Source: Thomasclavelia cocleata (lineage in GTDB: Bacteria > Bacillota_I > Bacilli_A > Erysipelotrichales > Coprobacillaceae). Taken from it: a DNA stretch of 64,000 nt. Positions 54,263 through 63,755 of this stretch are shown piece by piece (positions within the stretch are counted from its first letter, which is position 1; each line of letters opens with the position of its first letter). The stretch is taken from positions 16,137 to 80,136 of the forward strand of contig NZ_FOIN01000009.1 of the NCBI RefSeq assembly GCF_900102365.1, read 5' to 3'. The position numbers and the translations under genes are program-made. A model generated the notes under the pieces. It made no database searches. It was not told the DNA's origin and was given only the letters and a program-made list of their open reading frames with translations.

Positions 54263-56035
54263 ATGAAAAATTACAAAAAAATTATTTCGGTTGTACTTGG
54301 TTTGTTATTGGTATTAAATATTGCTGGATGTACTAATAATGAAAAAGAAGAACCGACAGCTAAAAAAGAAGATTTCGATACTTTTATCGAAAAAATGCCG
54401 AATTTAGTATTATCTGATGATGATATGAATCTTGAGTTTACTTTTCAAGATCCAAGTAACTATGGATTTGAAGAGCAGTTATTAACTTTGCCATATAGTA
54501 ATGAAAAAAGCTATAAAAAAAGTAAAAAAGAAAATGAAAAAATACTTAAGGAACTAAGATCATATGATTATGATAAATTAACTGATGATCAAAAACTAAC
54601 ATATGATATTTTAGAAGACTATTTACAAAGAACTTCTTATCAGTATGAATATTATGATCTTGATAATAGCTACTTAGGTAGTTTTGTTAGTTTTCAGGCT
54701 CAATTACCATTACTATTAAGTGAATATACATTTGAACGTCAAAATGATTTAGATAGTTATTTTAATATGTTGGAAACTAGTGAAGAAACATTTTTAAAAT
54801 ATGCAGAAATTGAAAAGAAACGTCAAGAGAAAAACTCTGGATTAGCTAAAAATATTTTAGAAAAAACTATTGAACAGTGTCAAAATTATACTAGTAGTAC
54901 AGATGATTATTTGATTGAACGGATTAATCAAAGAATAGATAATGTTGATTTTTTAAATGATGCAGAAAAAAATGAAGCAAAACAAAAAAATCAAGAATTA
55001 GTTTCAGTAAATTTAAAAAATGCGTATAAAAGTTTAGAAGAACAATTAAAACAGGTTACACCAACTAATCAAGATAATAAAGGTTTGTATAGTAGTCCTA
55101 AAGGTAAAGAATACTATGAAGCTATGCTTCAGGGTAGAGTTGGAACAGATATGAATATAAAAGAAGTAAAAAATTATTTAGAAGAAAAGAAAAATAAACT
55201 ACTTCAAGAAGCAATAACTTTAATTACTGAAAATCCTGAATTAGCCCAAGTAAGTGGTTTTTCAGAAATAGTATATTCAGATTTTACTTCTACTGCTCAA
55301 ACATTAGATTATTTAAAAACAGCAATTACAGAAGATTATCCTAAAATTGATAATCTTAACTATGAAATTATAACTGTTCCTGATGCATGGAAAGATAATT
55401 TTTCTCCAGCTGCCTATTTACAAGGTAAAATAGATGCTCCAATTGATACACCAGAGTTGATTTATATAAATGGTGAATATTCACAATCTTTGTTTGATAC
55501 AATAGAACATGAAGGATATCCAGGACATATGTATCAGCATACATATTTTAAACAACAAAAAAATATACCAACAATACGTTATTTAATTGATTACAATGGT
55601 TATAGTGAAGGATGGGCTACTTATGTTGAATGGAATGGCTATAAGTATGCACCTATAGAAGATAAAACAGTTTTAGAGTATAAAAGTTTAAATGATCGTT
55701 TAACATCAGTATTTGTTTGTTTAATGGATATTGGAATTCATTATGATGGATGGGATTATGATGACTATAAAGAATATTGGAATCAAAATTTTGGTGAAGT
55801 AAGTGAAGATTCAATGTTAGAACAGTATAATCTATTTTTAGAAACACCAACAAATTATTTACAATATTATTTATCTGGATTCTTATTCCAAGATCTTTAT
55901 GATAAAGCAGAAGATAAGTTAAAAGATAAGTTTTCTGCGGTAAAATTTCATGATGTCATATTATCTACAGGACCAGCACCATTTAAGATATTAGAAAAAC
56001 AAGTTGATAAATATATTGAAAAAGATAGTAAATAA
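54263..56035 (+). CDS. DUF885 lipoprotein, putative zinc peptidase
   Basis: 590 residues. Lipoprotein signal with lipobox L-N-I-A-G-C near residue 23. C-terminal DUF885 domain with H416-E-G-Y-P-G-H422 and later EGWATYVEW, which together resemble the HExxH..E metalloprotease signature in modified form. Surface-exposed on the outer face of the membrane; substrate unknown. Single-gene unit. Confidence 0.85.
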   Translation: MKNYKKIISVVLGLLLVLNIAGCTNNEKEEPTAKKEDFDTFIEKMPNLVLSDDDMNLEFTFQDPSNYGFEEQLLTLPYSNEKSYKKSKKENEKILKELRSYDYDKLTDDQKLTYDILEDYLQRTSYQYEYYDLDNSYLGSFVSFQAQLPLLLSEYTFERQNDLDSYFNMLETSEETFLKYAEIEKKRQEKNSGLAKNILEKTIEQCQNYTSSTDDYLIERINQRIDNVDFLNDAEKNEAKQKNQELVSVNLKNAYKSLEEQLKQVTPTNQDNKGLYSSPKGKEYYEAMLQGRVGTDMNIKEVKNYLEEKKNKLLQEAITLITENPELAQVSGFSEIVYSDFTSTAQTLDYLKTAITEDYPKIDNLNYEIITVPDAWKDNFSPAAYLQGKIDAPIDTPELIYINGEYSQSLFDTIEHEGYPGHMYQHTYFKQQKNIPTIRYLIDYNGYSEGWATYVEWNGYKYAPIEDKTVLEYKSLNDRLTSVFVCLMDIGIHYDGWDYDDYKEYWNQNFGEVSEDSMLEQYNLFLETPTNYLQYYLSGFLFQDLYDKAEDKLKDKFSAVKFHDVILSTGPAPFKILEKQVDKYIEKDSK

Positions 56036-56062
56036 AATGGAAGATAAAACTTCCATTTTTTA
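56034..56062 (+). terminator. Terminator of the DUF885 gene
   Basis: AAAATGGAAG-ATAAAA-CTTCCATTTTTT. Confidence 0.85.
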
Positions 56063-56146
56063 TATGATAATTTATTATAAGGGCATTTATGGATAAGCAT
56101 AAAAAAAGGATGGATGTTAGACTGTATATGTAAGGAGGCGATGATA

Positions 56147-57007
56147 ATGAATTCATGGCAAGAAATTCAAAAAACAATTGAATATATAGAAGAACATTTT
56201 GATGAAGAAATTGATATAGATAAATTAGCTGCAATTGCTCATTTATCAAAGTATTACTATCAACGTTTATTTTATCGTTTAACAAATAAAACCGTAAAGG
56301 AATATGTTAAATTACGACGTTTGGCTAAGGCCTCAAAATTATTGAAAGAAACAGATTTACGAATATTGGATATAGCTATTAAGTGTGGTTTTTCTAATCA
56401 TGGAAATTTCAGTAAAGTATTTAAGGAGGTTTATGATATTTCACCTGATAGATATCGTAAAACGGATATTCATTTAGATCAGTATATAAAACCTGATATT
56501 GCTTTAAATTATATACTGATTGATACTGGGGTTCCTTTGATTGTAGATAAAATGGTTTTAGAAATTAATAAAAAAACAATAGAATCGGATAAATATTTTA
56601 TTGGAAAAAGTAAATTAGCATTAATAAATGATTTAAATCAACCTAAGATTAATAATTTTATAGATTTATGGCAGGATTTAAAGTTAAATAATGATCAAGT
56701 TGGAGTAGATATTTTAACATTATCTGATCAACCAGAGTATTTTAATTATTTTGTTGGGGTGGAATCAAAGGATTCTAAAGAAGGATATGAGATTCGGGTA
56801 ATGCCGAAGGGGAAATATATAGTTTGTAGTTATGAAGCAGAAAATTTTGATTTATTAGTAAATGAAGCTTTGTATAAAGCAAGTCGTTATTTATATGATA
56901 TATGGTTACCTAATCATAATTTGACACCTGATAGTTTATTGATCCAAAAGTATTTTAATCCTTTTGAAGATAATTGTTTTATAGAATTATGGGCTAAATT
57001 AAAATAG
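56147..57007 (+). CDS. AraC-family regulator with GyrI-like effector domain
   Basis: 286 residues. N-terminal double helix-turn-helix (about 10-105; DIDKLAAIAHLSKYYYQRLF, DIAIKCGFSNHGNFSKVFK) then a GyrI-like/SOUL effector-binding domain (about 150-286; VGVES, EIRVMPKGKY, FIELWAKLK). Members of this group often control drug transporters. The broken MATE gene follows in the same direction, so it is a likely target. AAGGAGG selects ATG 56147 (56141 also possible). Confidence 0.87.
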   Translation: MNSWQEIQKTIEYIEEHFDEEIDIDKLAAIAHLSKYYYQRLFYRLTNKTVKEYVKLRRLAKASKLLKETDLRILDIAIKCGFSNHGNFSKVFKEVYDISPDRYRKTDIHLDQYIKPDIALNYILIDTGVPLIVDKMVLEINKKTIESDKYFIGKSKLALINDLNQPKINNFIDLWQDLKLNNDQVGVDILTLSDQPEYFNYFVGVESKDSKEGYEIRVMPKGKYIVCSYEAENFDLLVNEALYKASRYLYDIWLPNHNLTPDSLLIQKYFNPFEDNCFIELWAKLK

Positions 57008-57088
57008 TTTTTATGTTTCAAAAATAGAAATAATTTACTATCTAAAATAGATAGGCGTATAATAGGTCTATGTAGGGGGCGATTATGC

Positions 57089-58416
57089 GTGTTATTTACT
57101 AATAAAGATTTAAAAAGATTAATTGTGCCACTTGTAATTGAACAATTATTAGTTATTTTGGTTGGTTTTTTTGATACTGTAATGGTTGCAAGTGTTGGTG
57201 AAGCAGCTGTTTCTGCAGTTTCTTTAGTTGATGGAATTAATATTCTTTTGATTAATATATTTGCAGCCTTGGCAACAGGGGGAGCAGTTGTGGCAGCGCA
57301 ATTCGTTGGGCAGAGAGCTTTTGATAAGGCGAGACACGCTGCAAAACAATTAATTCTTATTACAGCGGTTATTTCGTTATTCATGATGGTGATAGTAATT
57401 ATTTTTAATACTTCACTTTTGCATTTAATATTTGGTAATGTTGAGGTGGATGTAATGAAAAATGCTGAAATTTATTTTTTGTTTTCTGCTATGTCATATC
57501 CTTTTATTGCCTTATATAATTCAGGAGCAGCTTTATTCAGGGCGATTGGAAATTCAAAAATTTCAATGATTAACAGTGCAGTCATGAATATAATAAATAT
57601 TATTTTAAATGCAGTATTTATATTTGGTTTTAAATGGGGAGTTTTTGGAGCGGTTCTAGCAACCTTAATTGCTAGAGCTGTAGCTTGTTGTGTGATTTTA
57701 AAAATGTTAGGGCAAAGAGATTTAGATATTTATGTAGATGATTATTTTCATTGGAAATTTGATTTAATATATATAAAAAAATCTTACAAATTGGAATTCC
57801 TTCAGGATTAGAAAATGGAATGTTTCAGTTTGGTAAGATATTAGTTCAAAGTTTAATTGCAGCATTTGGAACCTATTCAATTGCTGCTAATGCTGTTTCT
57901 AATAACTTAGCACAAATGCAGATTATTCCTGGGATGGCAATGTCATTAGCGATGGTTACAGTTATTGGTCAATGTGTAGGTGCAGATGATTACAAGCAGG
58001 CAAAATATTATGTGAAAAAGTTAATGAAGATCACTTATATTTCAATGGCAGCTATAATTGTGGTCTTAGTTTTAATAACTCCAGAAATTTTAAATTTTTA
58101 TGCATTATCAAGTAGAACTAAAGAGCTTGCTTATCAATGTATATTTTTACATGCTTTTGTTGCGGCTGTAGTTTGGCCTTTATCATTTACTTTTCCAAAT
58201 GTATTAAGAGCAGCAAATGATGCTAAATTTACAATGATTATATCAGCATTATCAATGTTAATCTTTAGGTTATGTTTTAGTTATATTTTAGGACAATATA
58301 TGTCGTTTGGATTAATAGGGGTTTGGATAGCTATGTTTATTGATTGGGTAGTGCGTTGTATTTTCTTTATTTGGCGGTATTATAATGGAAAGTGGATGAA
58401 TCGTAAGCTGGTTTAG
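57089..58416 (+). pseudogene. MATE-family transporter split by a frameshift at an A7 run
   Basis: Two open frames (57089-57811 and 57820-58416) together encode one MATE transporter of about 442 residues. The first ends shortly after YIKK; in the other frame the expected ILQIGIPSGLENGMFQFG follows. The break is at A7 (57775-57781) read as ATA-AAA-AAA. One extra A, or a -1 ribosomal shift, restores the full frame. GTG start after a GGGGG ribosome site. Could be a recent mutation, a phase-variable run, a recoding site or a sequencing error. Confidence 0.85.
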
Positions 58417-58440
58417 GATATCTTAGGATATCCTAATTTC
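58413..58440. terminator. Bidirectional terminator with both stop codons
   Basis: TTAGGATATC-TTAG-GATATCCTAA, perfect 10-bp arms between convergent genes. Confidence 0.75.
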
Positions 58441-58904
58441 TTTATTACTGATATTGCAATAAGACCCATTAAAGTACCAGTAATACAGGCGATAATTATT
58501 AAATATGGTAGGTAATAAATAATATTAAATCCAAAAAATATAATGGCAATAATTAACTGACCTAGATTATGACTAACTGCTCCAGTAATACTAATAATTA
58601 ACATAGAGAATGATTTAGTTTGTTTAAGTAAATACATTACAAGAATACTAAGTATAGCACCACTAATACTATATAAGAACATGTATAAGTTTGTAAAAGT
58701 GATAGCAATGATTAAACATCGTAACAATGAGACGATTAGTGTTTCTTTAAGGCTATAGTAATATAATATGATTATGTTGATGATGTTAGCTAATCCAATT
58801 TTAGAACCAGGAATACTAAAACTAAAAGGAATCAAACTTTCAATATATCCTAGAATAATGGCAATTGCAGTAAATAAAGATAGATAGGTTATTTTTTTAG
58901 TCAT
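58413..58904 (-). CDS. Gx transporter / heptaprenyl diphosphate synthase component I-like membrane protein
   Basis: 163 residues, about five membrane helices, of the Pfam 07456 group (GYIESLIPFSFSIPGSKIGLANI). Although named after heptaprenyl synthase component I, the fold resembles ECF-type substrate-binding membrane subunits. It is commonly next to a NusG-domain-II protein, as here. Confidence 0.82.
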   Translation of the reverse strand: MTKKITYLSLFTAIAIILGYIESLIPFSFSIPGSKIGLANIINIIILYYYSLKETLIVSLLRCLIIAITFTNLYMFLYSISGAILSILVMYLLKQTKSFSMLIISITGAVSHNLGQLIIAIIFFGFNIIYYLPYLIIIACITGTLMGLIAISVIKKLGYPKIS

Positions 58905-58913
58905 GTAATTCTC

Positions 58914-59273
58914 CTAGTATGTTGATGCATCTATATCGTTATTTTTATTAGCGATAATTCCAATGGTTACTTGGTTTGGTAAACAAATTATTTGTTGAGC
59001 ATTTTTAGATATTTTCCCTTGTTTTTGACATAATTTATCAGGGCAGGTTGAATCTATAATGTAAGCTTCATTATTTTTTATTACTAGAGTATTTTTATTT
59101 TCTATATTTATAGTTTGATCAAGATTTAGGGGAACCGTTTGATACACTTTACCACTAATTTTGATTTGAACATATGCTCCAGTTTGATAAAAAAAGAAAT
59201 AATTAAATATGAAACCGCAAATAATTATTAATCCAATAATAAATATAATAATATAATCCTTTTTTTTAATCAT
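58914..59273 (-). CDS. NusG domain II-containing membrane-anchored protein
   Basis: 119 residues: one N-terminal membrane helix (about 8-28) and an extracytoplasmic beta domain with IIDSTCPDKLCQKQGKI, whose C-x4-C pair is the signature of NusG-domain-II proteins linked to Gx and, in many Firmicutes, to Rnf/ApbE redox genes. Nine bases ahead of the Gx gene, same transcript. No ApbE or Rnf gene is in view. Confidence 0.8.
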   Translation of the reverse strand: MIKKKDYIIIFIIGLIIICGFIFNYFFFYQTGAYVQIKISGKVYQTVPLNLDQTINIENKNTLVIKNNEAYIIDSTCPDKLCQKQGKISKNAQQIICLPNQVTIGIIANKNNDIDASTY

Positions 59274-59526
59274 AAACCCTCCAATTAATATAATTGTAAA
59301 TTAATAATTTAAACTTTACAATAATAAGTCAAAATATTACATATAAAAAGCTTATCTACTGAAGTACATTAGAATATTATTGTTTCAAAATATTTATTTG
59401 CAAAAATTCATGGAATTAAAATAGGCATAATTATGAGTTAATAAAAGATATTTTATAATGTAAGAAAAAAGTAAGAATATAAAAAGAAATTTGTTATCTT
59501 TTCTTATGAGGATATTGAAAAACAAG
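59274..59526. other. Intergenic and leader region of the ligase operon
   Basis: No gene. TATAAT at 59454-59459 puts transcription start near 59467, giving a leader of about 125 bases. The leader contains AAAAAGAAA facing TTTCTT (about 59478-59504), a possible alternative structure to the terminator that follows. Confidence 0.5.
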
Positions 59527-59569
59527 ACTTTTATTTTAGATATCATATAGATATCAAATAAAAGTTTTT
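59527..59569 (+). promoter_or_regulatory. Terminator-like hairpin in the ligase leader (candidate attenuator)
   Basis: ACTTTTATTT..GATATC-ATATA-GATATC..AAATAAAAGT followed by TTTTATT, ending 22 bases before the ligase start. As an intrinsic terminator inside the leader it could gate expression of the D-Ser-type operon. Confidence 0.55.
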
Positions 59570-59591
59570 ATTATCGAAAGGAAGGATATGA

Positions 59592-60644
59592 ATGAAGTTA
59601 AAAACTATAGCAGTATTATTTGGTGGGAATTCAAGTGAGTATGAAGTATCATTACAATCAGCAGGTGCAATTATAAAAAACTTTCCATATGATAAGTATA
59701 CTCTTTACATGGTTGGTATTACTAAAACAGGTAAATGGTATCATTATCAAGGTGAGGTTGAAAATATCTTAAATGATACATGGTTCAAAGAAACAATGAA
59801 CAGTGTAAGTATAAGTTTGGGTATAAATCATGGCACTATGATAGAAATTATAAATAGTAAAGTTGTGTATCATCATATAGATGCAGTTTTGCCAGTTTTG
59901 CATGGAAAAAATGGTGAAGATGGTTCAATACAAGGGTTAATGGGTTTAGCAAATATTCCAATTATTGGTAGTGGTATTTTAGCATCAGCTTTATGTATGG
60001 ATAAATATCGAGCTCATGAATTAGTTAAATCTCAGGGTATAAAAGCAGCAAAATCTTTTGTTATATCGAGAAATGGTTTAAATGAAGAGATATATGATTT
60101 GAAATTTCCTGTGTTTGTAAAACCCTTAAAAGCTGGTTCATCATATGGAATATCTAAAGTATCAGAGCATAAGGATTTAAAATATGCAATTAGTTTAGCT
60201 TTTAAATATGATAATGAGGTAATTATTGAAGAGGAAGTTATAGGATTTGAAGTTGGTTGTGCAGTTATTGGTAATAAACATTTAGAAGTAGGAGTAGTTG
60301 ATGAAATAGAGTTATCAGGAGGTTTTTTTGATTTTAATGAAAAGTATACACTTAAATCATCAAAAATACATCTTCCAGCCCGAATTGATCAAAAAACAAT
60401 AAAGAAAATTCAAGATACTGCAAAAAATATTTATCGTATTTTAGGGTGTCAGACATTTGCTAGAGTAGATATGTTTTTAACACCTCAAAATGAGATTTAT
60501 TTTAATGAGGTTAATACTATTCCTGGTTTTACATCACATAGTCGTTTTCCACAGATGATGAAGGCAGCTGGATATGAGTTTTCTAAATTAATAGATGTAA
60601 TTATTGAAATGGGGCTTAATAATGAAAGTAATATCTCTAAATAA
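59592..60644 (+). CDS. D-alanine--D-serine-type ligase (VanG/VanC-like)
   Basis: 350 residues, ATP-grasp enzyme of the Ddl/Van family (FGGNSSEYEVS, LHGKNGEDGSIQG, KPLKAGSSYGISKV). The omega-loop region GGFFDFNEKYTLKSSKIHLPAR (EKY 250-252) and FTSHSR (313-318) in EVNTIPGFTSHSRFP follow the VanG/VanC/VanE pattern; ordinary Ddl has FTSISMYP there. So D-Ala-D-Ser is the likely product, lowering vancomycin affinity of the wall. First of three linked genes (racemase, VanY-like). It could still be the cell's ordinary Ddl with unusual sequence; no other Ddl is in the window. Confidence 0.8.
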   Translation: MKLKTIAVLFGGNSSEYEVSLQSAGAIIKNFPYDKYTLYMVGITKTGKWYHYQGEVENILNDTWFKETMNSVSISLGINHGTMIEIINSKVVYHHIDAVLPVLHGKNGEDGSIQGLMGLANIPIIGSGILASALCMDKYRAHELVKSQGIKAAKSFVISRNGLNEEIYDLKFPVFVKPLKAGSSYGISKVSEHKDLKYAISLAFKYDNEVIIEEEVIGFEVGCAVIGNKHLEVGVVDEIELSGGFFDFNEKYTLKSSKIHLPARIDQKTIKKIQDTAKNIYRILGCQTFARVDMFLTPQNEIYFNEVNTIPGFTSHSRFPQMMKAAGYEFSKLIDVIIEMGLNNESNISK

Positions 60645-60660
60645 TAAAAGGTAAAAAAAT

Positions 60661-61791
60661 ATGGTTAGTATTTCTACAAGCCGCAGCTGGGTTGAAATTG
60701 ATTTAGATGCACTTAGTCATAATATTAATTATTTGTCATCGTTACTTAAACCAAAAACAAAATTTATGGCAGTTGTTAAAGCAGATGGATATGGACATGG
60801 TTTAATTACGATTGCAAGACACTGTCAAAGAATAGGAATAACAGCTTATGCAGTAGCTACTATTGATGAAGGGATTAAATTAAGAAAGGCAGGAATTAGT
60901 GGAGAAATATTAATTTTAGGTTTTACCCATCCAATAAGAGCGTTTGAATTGTACAAATATCATTTAATTCAAAGTATTATTGATTCTAAATATGCTTGTG
61001 AGTTAAGTTGGTGTGGATTTGATATTGATGTTCATGTGAAGATTGACAGTGGAATGCATCGATTAGGCTTTGATGTAAATGATATTGGTAGTATTGAAGA
61101 ACTATATGAATATAATAATTTACATATAAAAGGATATTTTACACATTTATGTGTTTGTGATAGTAATAAAAGAAGTGATATCTCATTTACAAAATCACAA
61201 ATTAATAGTTTTAATAGATTAATAAATAAGTTAAAAAAATATAATGATGTAGGAAAAATACATATTCAAAGTAGTTATGGATTAATTAATTATCCTGAAA
61301 TAGATTGTGATTATGCACGTATTGGTATTTTGATGTATGGAATAAAATCATCTCATAGTGATTATTTAAAAATTAAATTAGATTTAAGTCCTGTTTTATC
61401 AATAAAATCACGAATAGCAACAATTCATCATCTTGTAAAAGGAACAAAGATTGGCTATGGACTTACATATCAAGTTACTAAAGATAGCATAGTTGCAACA
61501 ATCCCAATAGGTTATGGAGATGGTATCCCAAGACAGTTATCATCAAATGGATATGTTTTAGTTAAAGGGCAAAAGTGCCCAATTATTGGACGTATATGTA
61601 TGGATCAGATGCTAGTAGATGTTAGTAGAGTTAAAAACCTTACTAGTAATGAAGTAGTAACTATTATAGGTAAAGATGGAAATAATGAAATTAGAATTGA
61701 ACAACTTGCTTTAGCAGCTGATACAATTAGTAATGAAATATTATGTCGGATTAAGAAGCGTTTACCAAGGATATATAAAGGAGGAAATTAA
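60661..61791 (+). CDS. PLP-dependent serine/alanine racemase, VanT-like catalytic domain
   Basis: 376 residues of fold-type III racemase: PLP Lys40 (VVKADGYGHG), catalytic Tyr266 (KIGYGLTY), HVKIDSGMHRLGF and RICMDQMLVDVS. Several stretches (VATIDEGIKLRKAGISGEIL, ILGFTHP, HIQSSYGLINYPE) look closer to the racemase half of VanT than to ordinary Alr. The membrane acyltransferase half of VanT is absent. It would supply D-Ser and/or D-Ala for the ligase just upstream (16-base gap). Its 3' end carries the ribosome site of the next gene. Confidence 0.82.
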   Translation: MVSISTSRSWVEIDLDALSHNINYLSSLLKPKTKFMAVVKADGYGHGLITIARHCQRIGITAYAVATIDEGIKLRKAGISGEILILGFTHPIRAFELYKYHLIQSIIDSKYACELSWCGFDIDVHVKIDSGMHRLGFDVNDIGSIEELYEYNNLHIKGYFTHLCVCDSNKRSDISFTKSQINSFNRLINKLKKYNDVGKIHIQSSYGLINYPEIDCDYARIGILMYGIKSSHSDYLKIKLDLSPVLSIKSRIATIHHLVKGTKIGYGLTYQVTKDSIVATIPIGYGDGIPRQLSSNGYVLVKGQKCPIIGRICMDQMLVDVSRVKNLTSNEVVTIIGKDGNNEIRIEQLALAADTISNEILCRIKKRLPRIYKGGN

Positions 61792-61792
61792 T

Positions 61793-62980
61793 TTGAAAAA
61801 GATAAATAAGTTTTCATATGAAATAATAATTGCAATAATAGGGGTATTAGTAATTATAGGGACAGTGATTATTTTAAATCTTGAAAGAATTCATTTAATG
61901 GCAAAGGGATATAGTTTTAGTGAACAAGATATTATTTTGAAGTTAGAAGATGAAGAGGTAGAGCGTTTTTTAGAGTCTGATAAAGTTGTTGATATTGCTT
62001 CATGGGATAAAACCTCTAATGATAATCATTATTTGGAATATGAAATTTATCGTGGATATAAGAAAGATTTATCAGCAAAAGAAGTGGTAGAGTATATAGA
62101 TGAATTCTATCAGAAATATTATCAATCATTAAAAAATTTGAAATATAATTATAATCAAATAATTAATTTAATGTCTTTTGCAAGTTTAGAAGACTTTAAA
62201 ATGCTTGTAGATAATAAATATACATATGTAGTTATAAAGCCCTATTTAAATATCAAAGGGATGATTTTTAAAGACTTACCAAAATATATAGAATCAAATC
62301 TAGAACCTATAACAGCAGTATTATCACAATCATATCCTTTTATCGATGCCAAAAATAAACCAACTAACGAATATCAAATATTACAACCAGAAAATACTTT
62401 AGTTTTAATAAAAAAAGGATTTGTCATACCAAAAGATTATGAACCTAAAGATTTAATTATACCAAATATACCAATAGCACCTGATACAGAAAATAAAAAA
62501 TTACGCAAAGATGCTGCACAAGCACTAGAAAATATGTATCAAGATGCTTTAAAAGAAGGTTATCAATTAGTTTTAAATAGTGGTTATCGTTCATATGAAA
62601 GTCAGACAGAGATATATAATGAGTATTTTAAAAAATATGATGAAGTTACTGCAGCTGGACTAGTTGCAAAACCTGGTTCTAGTGAACATCAATTGGGTTT
62701 AGGTATAGATTTAACAAGTCAAAGTGTTATTGATAAAAAAAGACTTGTGTTTGGTGATACTAAAGAATATAGATGGGTAGTTAAAAATGCTTATAAATAT
62801 GGTTTTATTTTGCGTTATCCAAAAGATCGTTCTAGTTTAACTGGTACAGCAAATGAGCCATGGCATTTACGCTATGTTGGTAAAAAAGCAGCTAAAATCA
62901 TCTATGATAATGATTGGACTCTAGAGGATTATATTTTAAAATATGGCTTTGATTATAATTTAAAAAAATTAATTAAATAA
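61793..62980 (+). CDS. VanY-like D,D-carboxypeptidase (peptidase M15B), membrane-anchored
   Basis: 395 residues. One N-terminal membrane helix (about 8-32), a spacer domain, then M15B with zinc ligands H299 and D306 in SSEHQLGLGID and catalytic E355-P-W-H358. It removes the terminal D-Ala from extracellular pentapeptides, as VanY does in vancomycin-resistance operons. Start is TTG 61793, 8 bases after AAAGGAGG; the upstream frame overlaps the racemase gene. Coupled to the racemase (start one base after its stop). Confidence 0.85.
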   Translation: MKKINKFSYEIIIAIIGVLVIIGTVIILNLERIHLMAKGYSFSEQDIILKLEDEEVERFLESDKVVDIASWDKTSNDNHYLEYEIYRGYKKDLSAKEVVEYIDEFYQKYYQSLKNLKYNYNQIINLMSFASLEDFKMLVDNKYTYVVIKPYLNIKGMIFKDLPKYIESNLEPITAVLSQSYPFIDAKNKPTNEYQILQPENTLVLIKKGFVIPKDYEPKDLIIPNIPIAPDTENKKLRKDAAQALENMYQDALKEGYQLVLNSGYRSYESQTEIYNEYFKKYDEVTAAGLVAKPGSSEHQLGLGIDLTSQSVIDKKRLVFGDTKEYRWVVKNAYKYGFILRYPKDRSSLTGTANEPWHLRYVGKKAAKIIYDNDWTLEDYILKYGFDYNLKKLIK

Positions 62981-63034
62981 TACGTGACATTAATAAAATA
63001 ATTAATTACAATCATATTTATATGAGGTAGTAAT

Positions 63035-63496
63035 ATGGATATTTATAAATATTTATCAAATTTAAAGATTGATTATGTAAAGATGGAACATAAACCTGTT
63101 TCAACAGTAAAAGAAGCATTATTTATTGAAGAGACAATGAATGGTGAGGGTGTAAAAAACTTATTTTTAAAAAATGCTAATCATAATTATTATTTATATG
63201 TTATAAAAAGTAATAAAAGAGCTGATCTTAAAGCTTTAGCTAATTATTTAAATAGTGGTAAGCTTTATTTTGGAAATGAGGTAGAGTTAAATAAGTATTT
63301 AGGATTGAAGCCAGGAGCAGTTTCTTTACTAGGAATTATTAATGATAGTGGTAAAGTAAAGATAATTATTGATAGTGATTTGGTTGGAAAGCGTTTGTTG
63401 ATGCATCCTAATATCAATACTGTAACATTATCAATTGCTTATAATAATGTATTAAAAATAATTGAGGATTGTAAGAATGATTATATCATTTTCTAA
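63035..63496 (+). CDS. YbaK/ProX-type aminoacyl-tRNA deacylase (PrdX-like)
   Basis: 153 residues. EGVKNLFLKN, KRADLKALANYL, LGLKPGAVSLLGIIND and the closing HPNINTVTL are those of the PrdX/ProXp-ala group, trans-editing enzymes that hydrolyse Ala-tRNA-Pro. GAGGTA ribosome site. Same strand as the ligase operon but 54 bases away; whether linked is unknown. Confidence 0.87.
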   Translation: MDIYKYLSNLKIDYVKMEHKPVSTVKEALFIEETMNGEGVKNLFLKNANHNYYLYVIKSNKRADLKALANYLNSGKLYFGNEVELNKYLGLKPGAVSLLGIINDSGKVKIIIDSDLVGKRLLMHPNINTVTLSIAYNNVLKIIEDCKNDYIIF

Positions 63497-63710
63497 AATT
63501 TTATATAATCATTTTATAGGGTAAGTGCATGAAATCGAAGTACTTATAAGATCAAGTATTTTAAATTAGAGTAGGTATATATTAAAAAATTGCTGTTGTT
63601 TTATTGAAACTTTCAGTATTTAAAAATTGTGTTTTTATAATTTACTGATAAATAAGTTTATAGAATATATCTTATAATAGTATTTTTTAGTGACATTTGA
63701 TTTTTAAAAG
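63497..63710. other. AT-rich intergenic region
   Basis: About 210 bases with no gene seen; likely holds the promoter of the Rpn gene and marks entry into sequence with different codon use. Confidence 0.4.
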
Positions 63711-63751
63711 TAATCCTCCTGATTATTTTGTAAAAAATAATAGGAGGATTA
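63711..63751 (+). promoter_or_regulatory. Long hairpin sequestering the Rpn ribosome site
   Basis: TAATCCTCCT pairs with AGGAGGATTA, and inside it ATTATTTT pairs with AAAATAAT around a GTAA loop, with a single bulged G. The right arm contains the AGGAGG of the following gene, so translation is blocked when the full hairpin forms. Confidence 0.8.
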
Positions 63752-63755
63752 TTGT

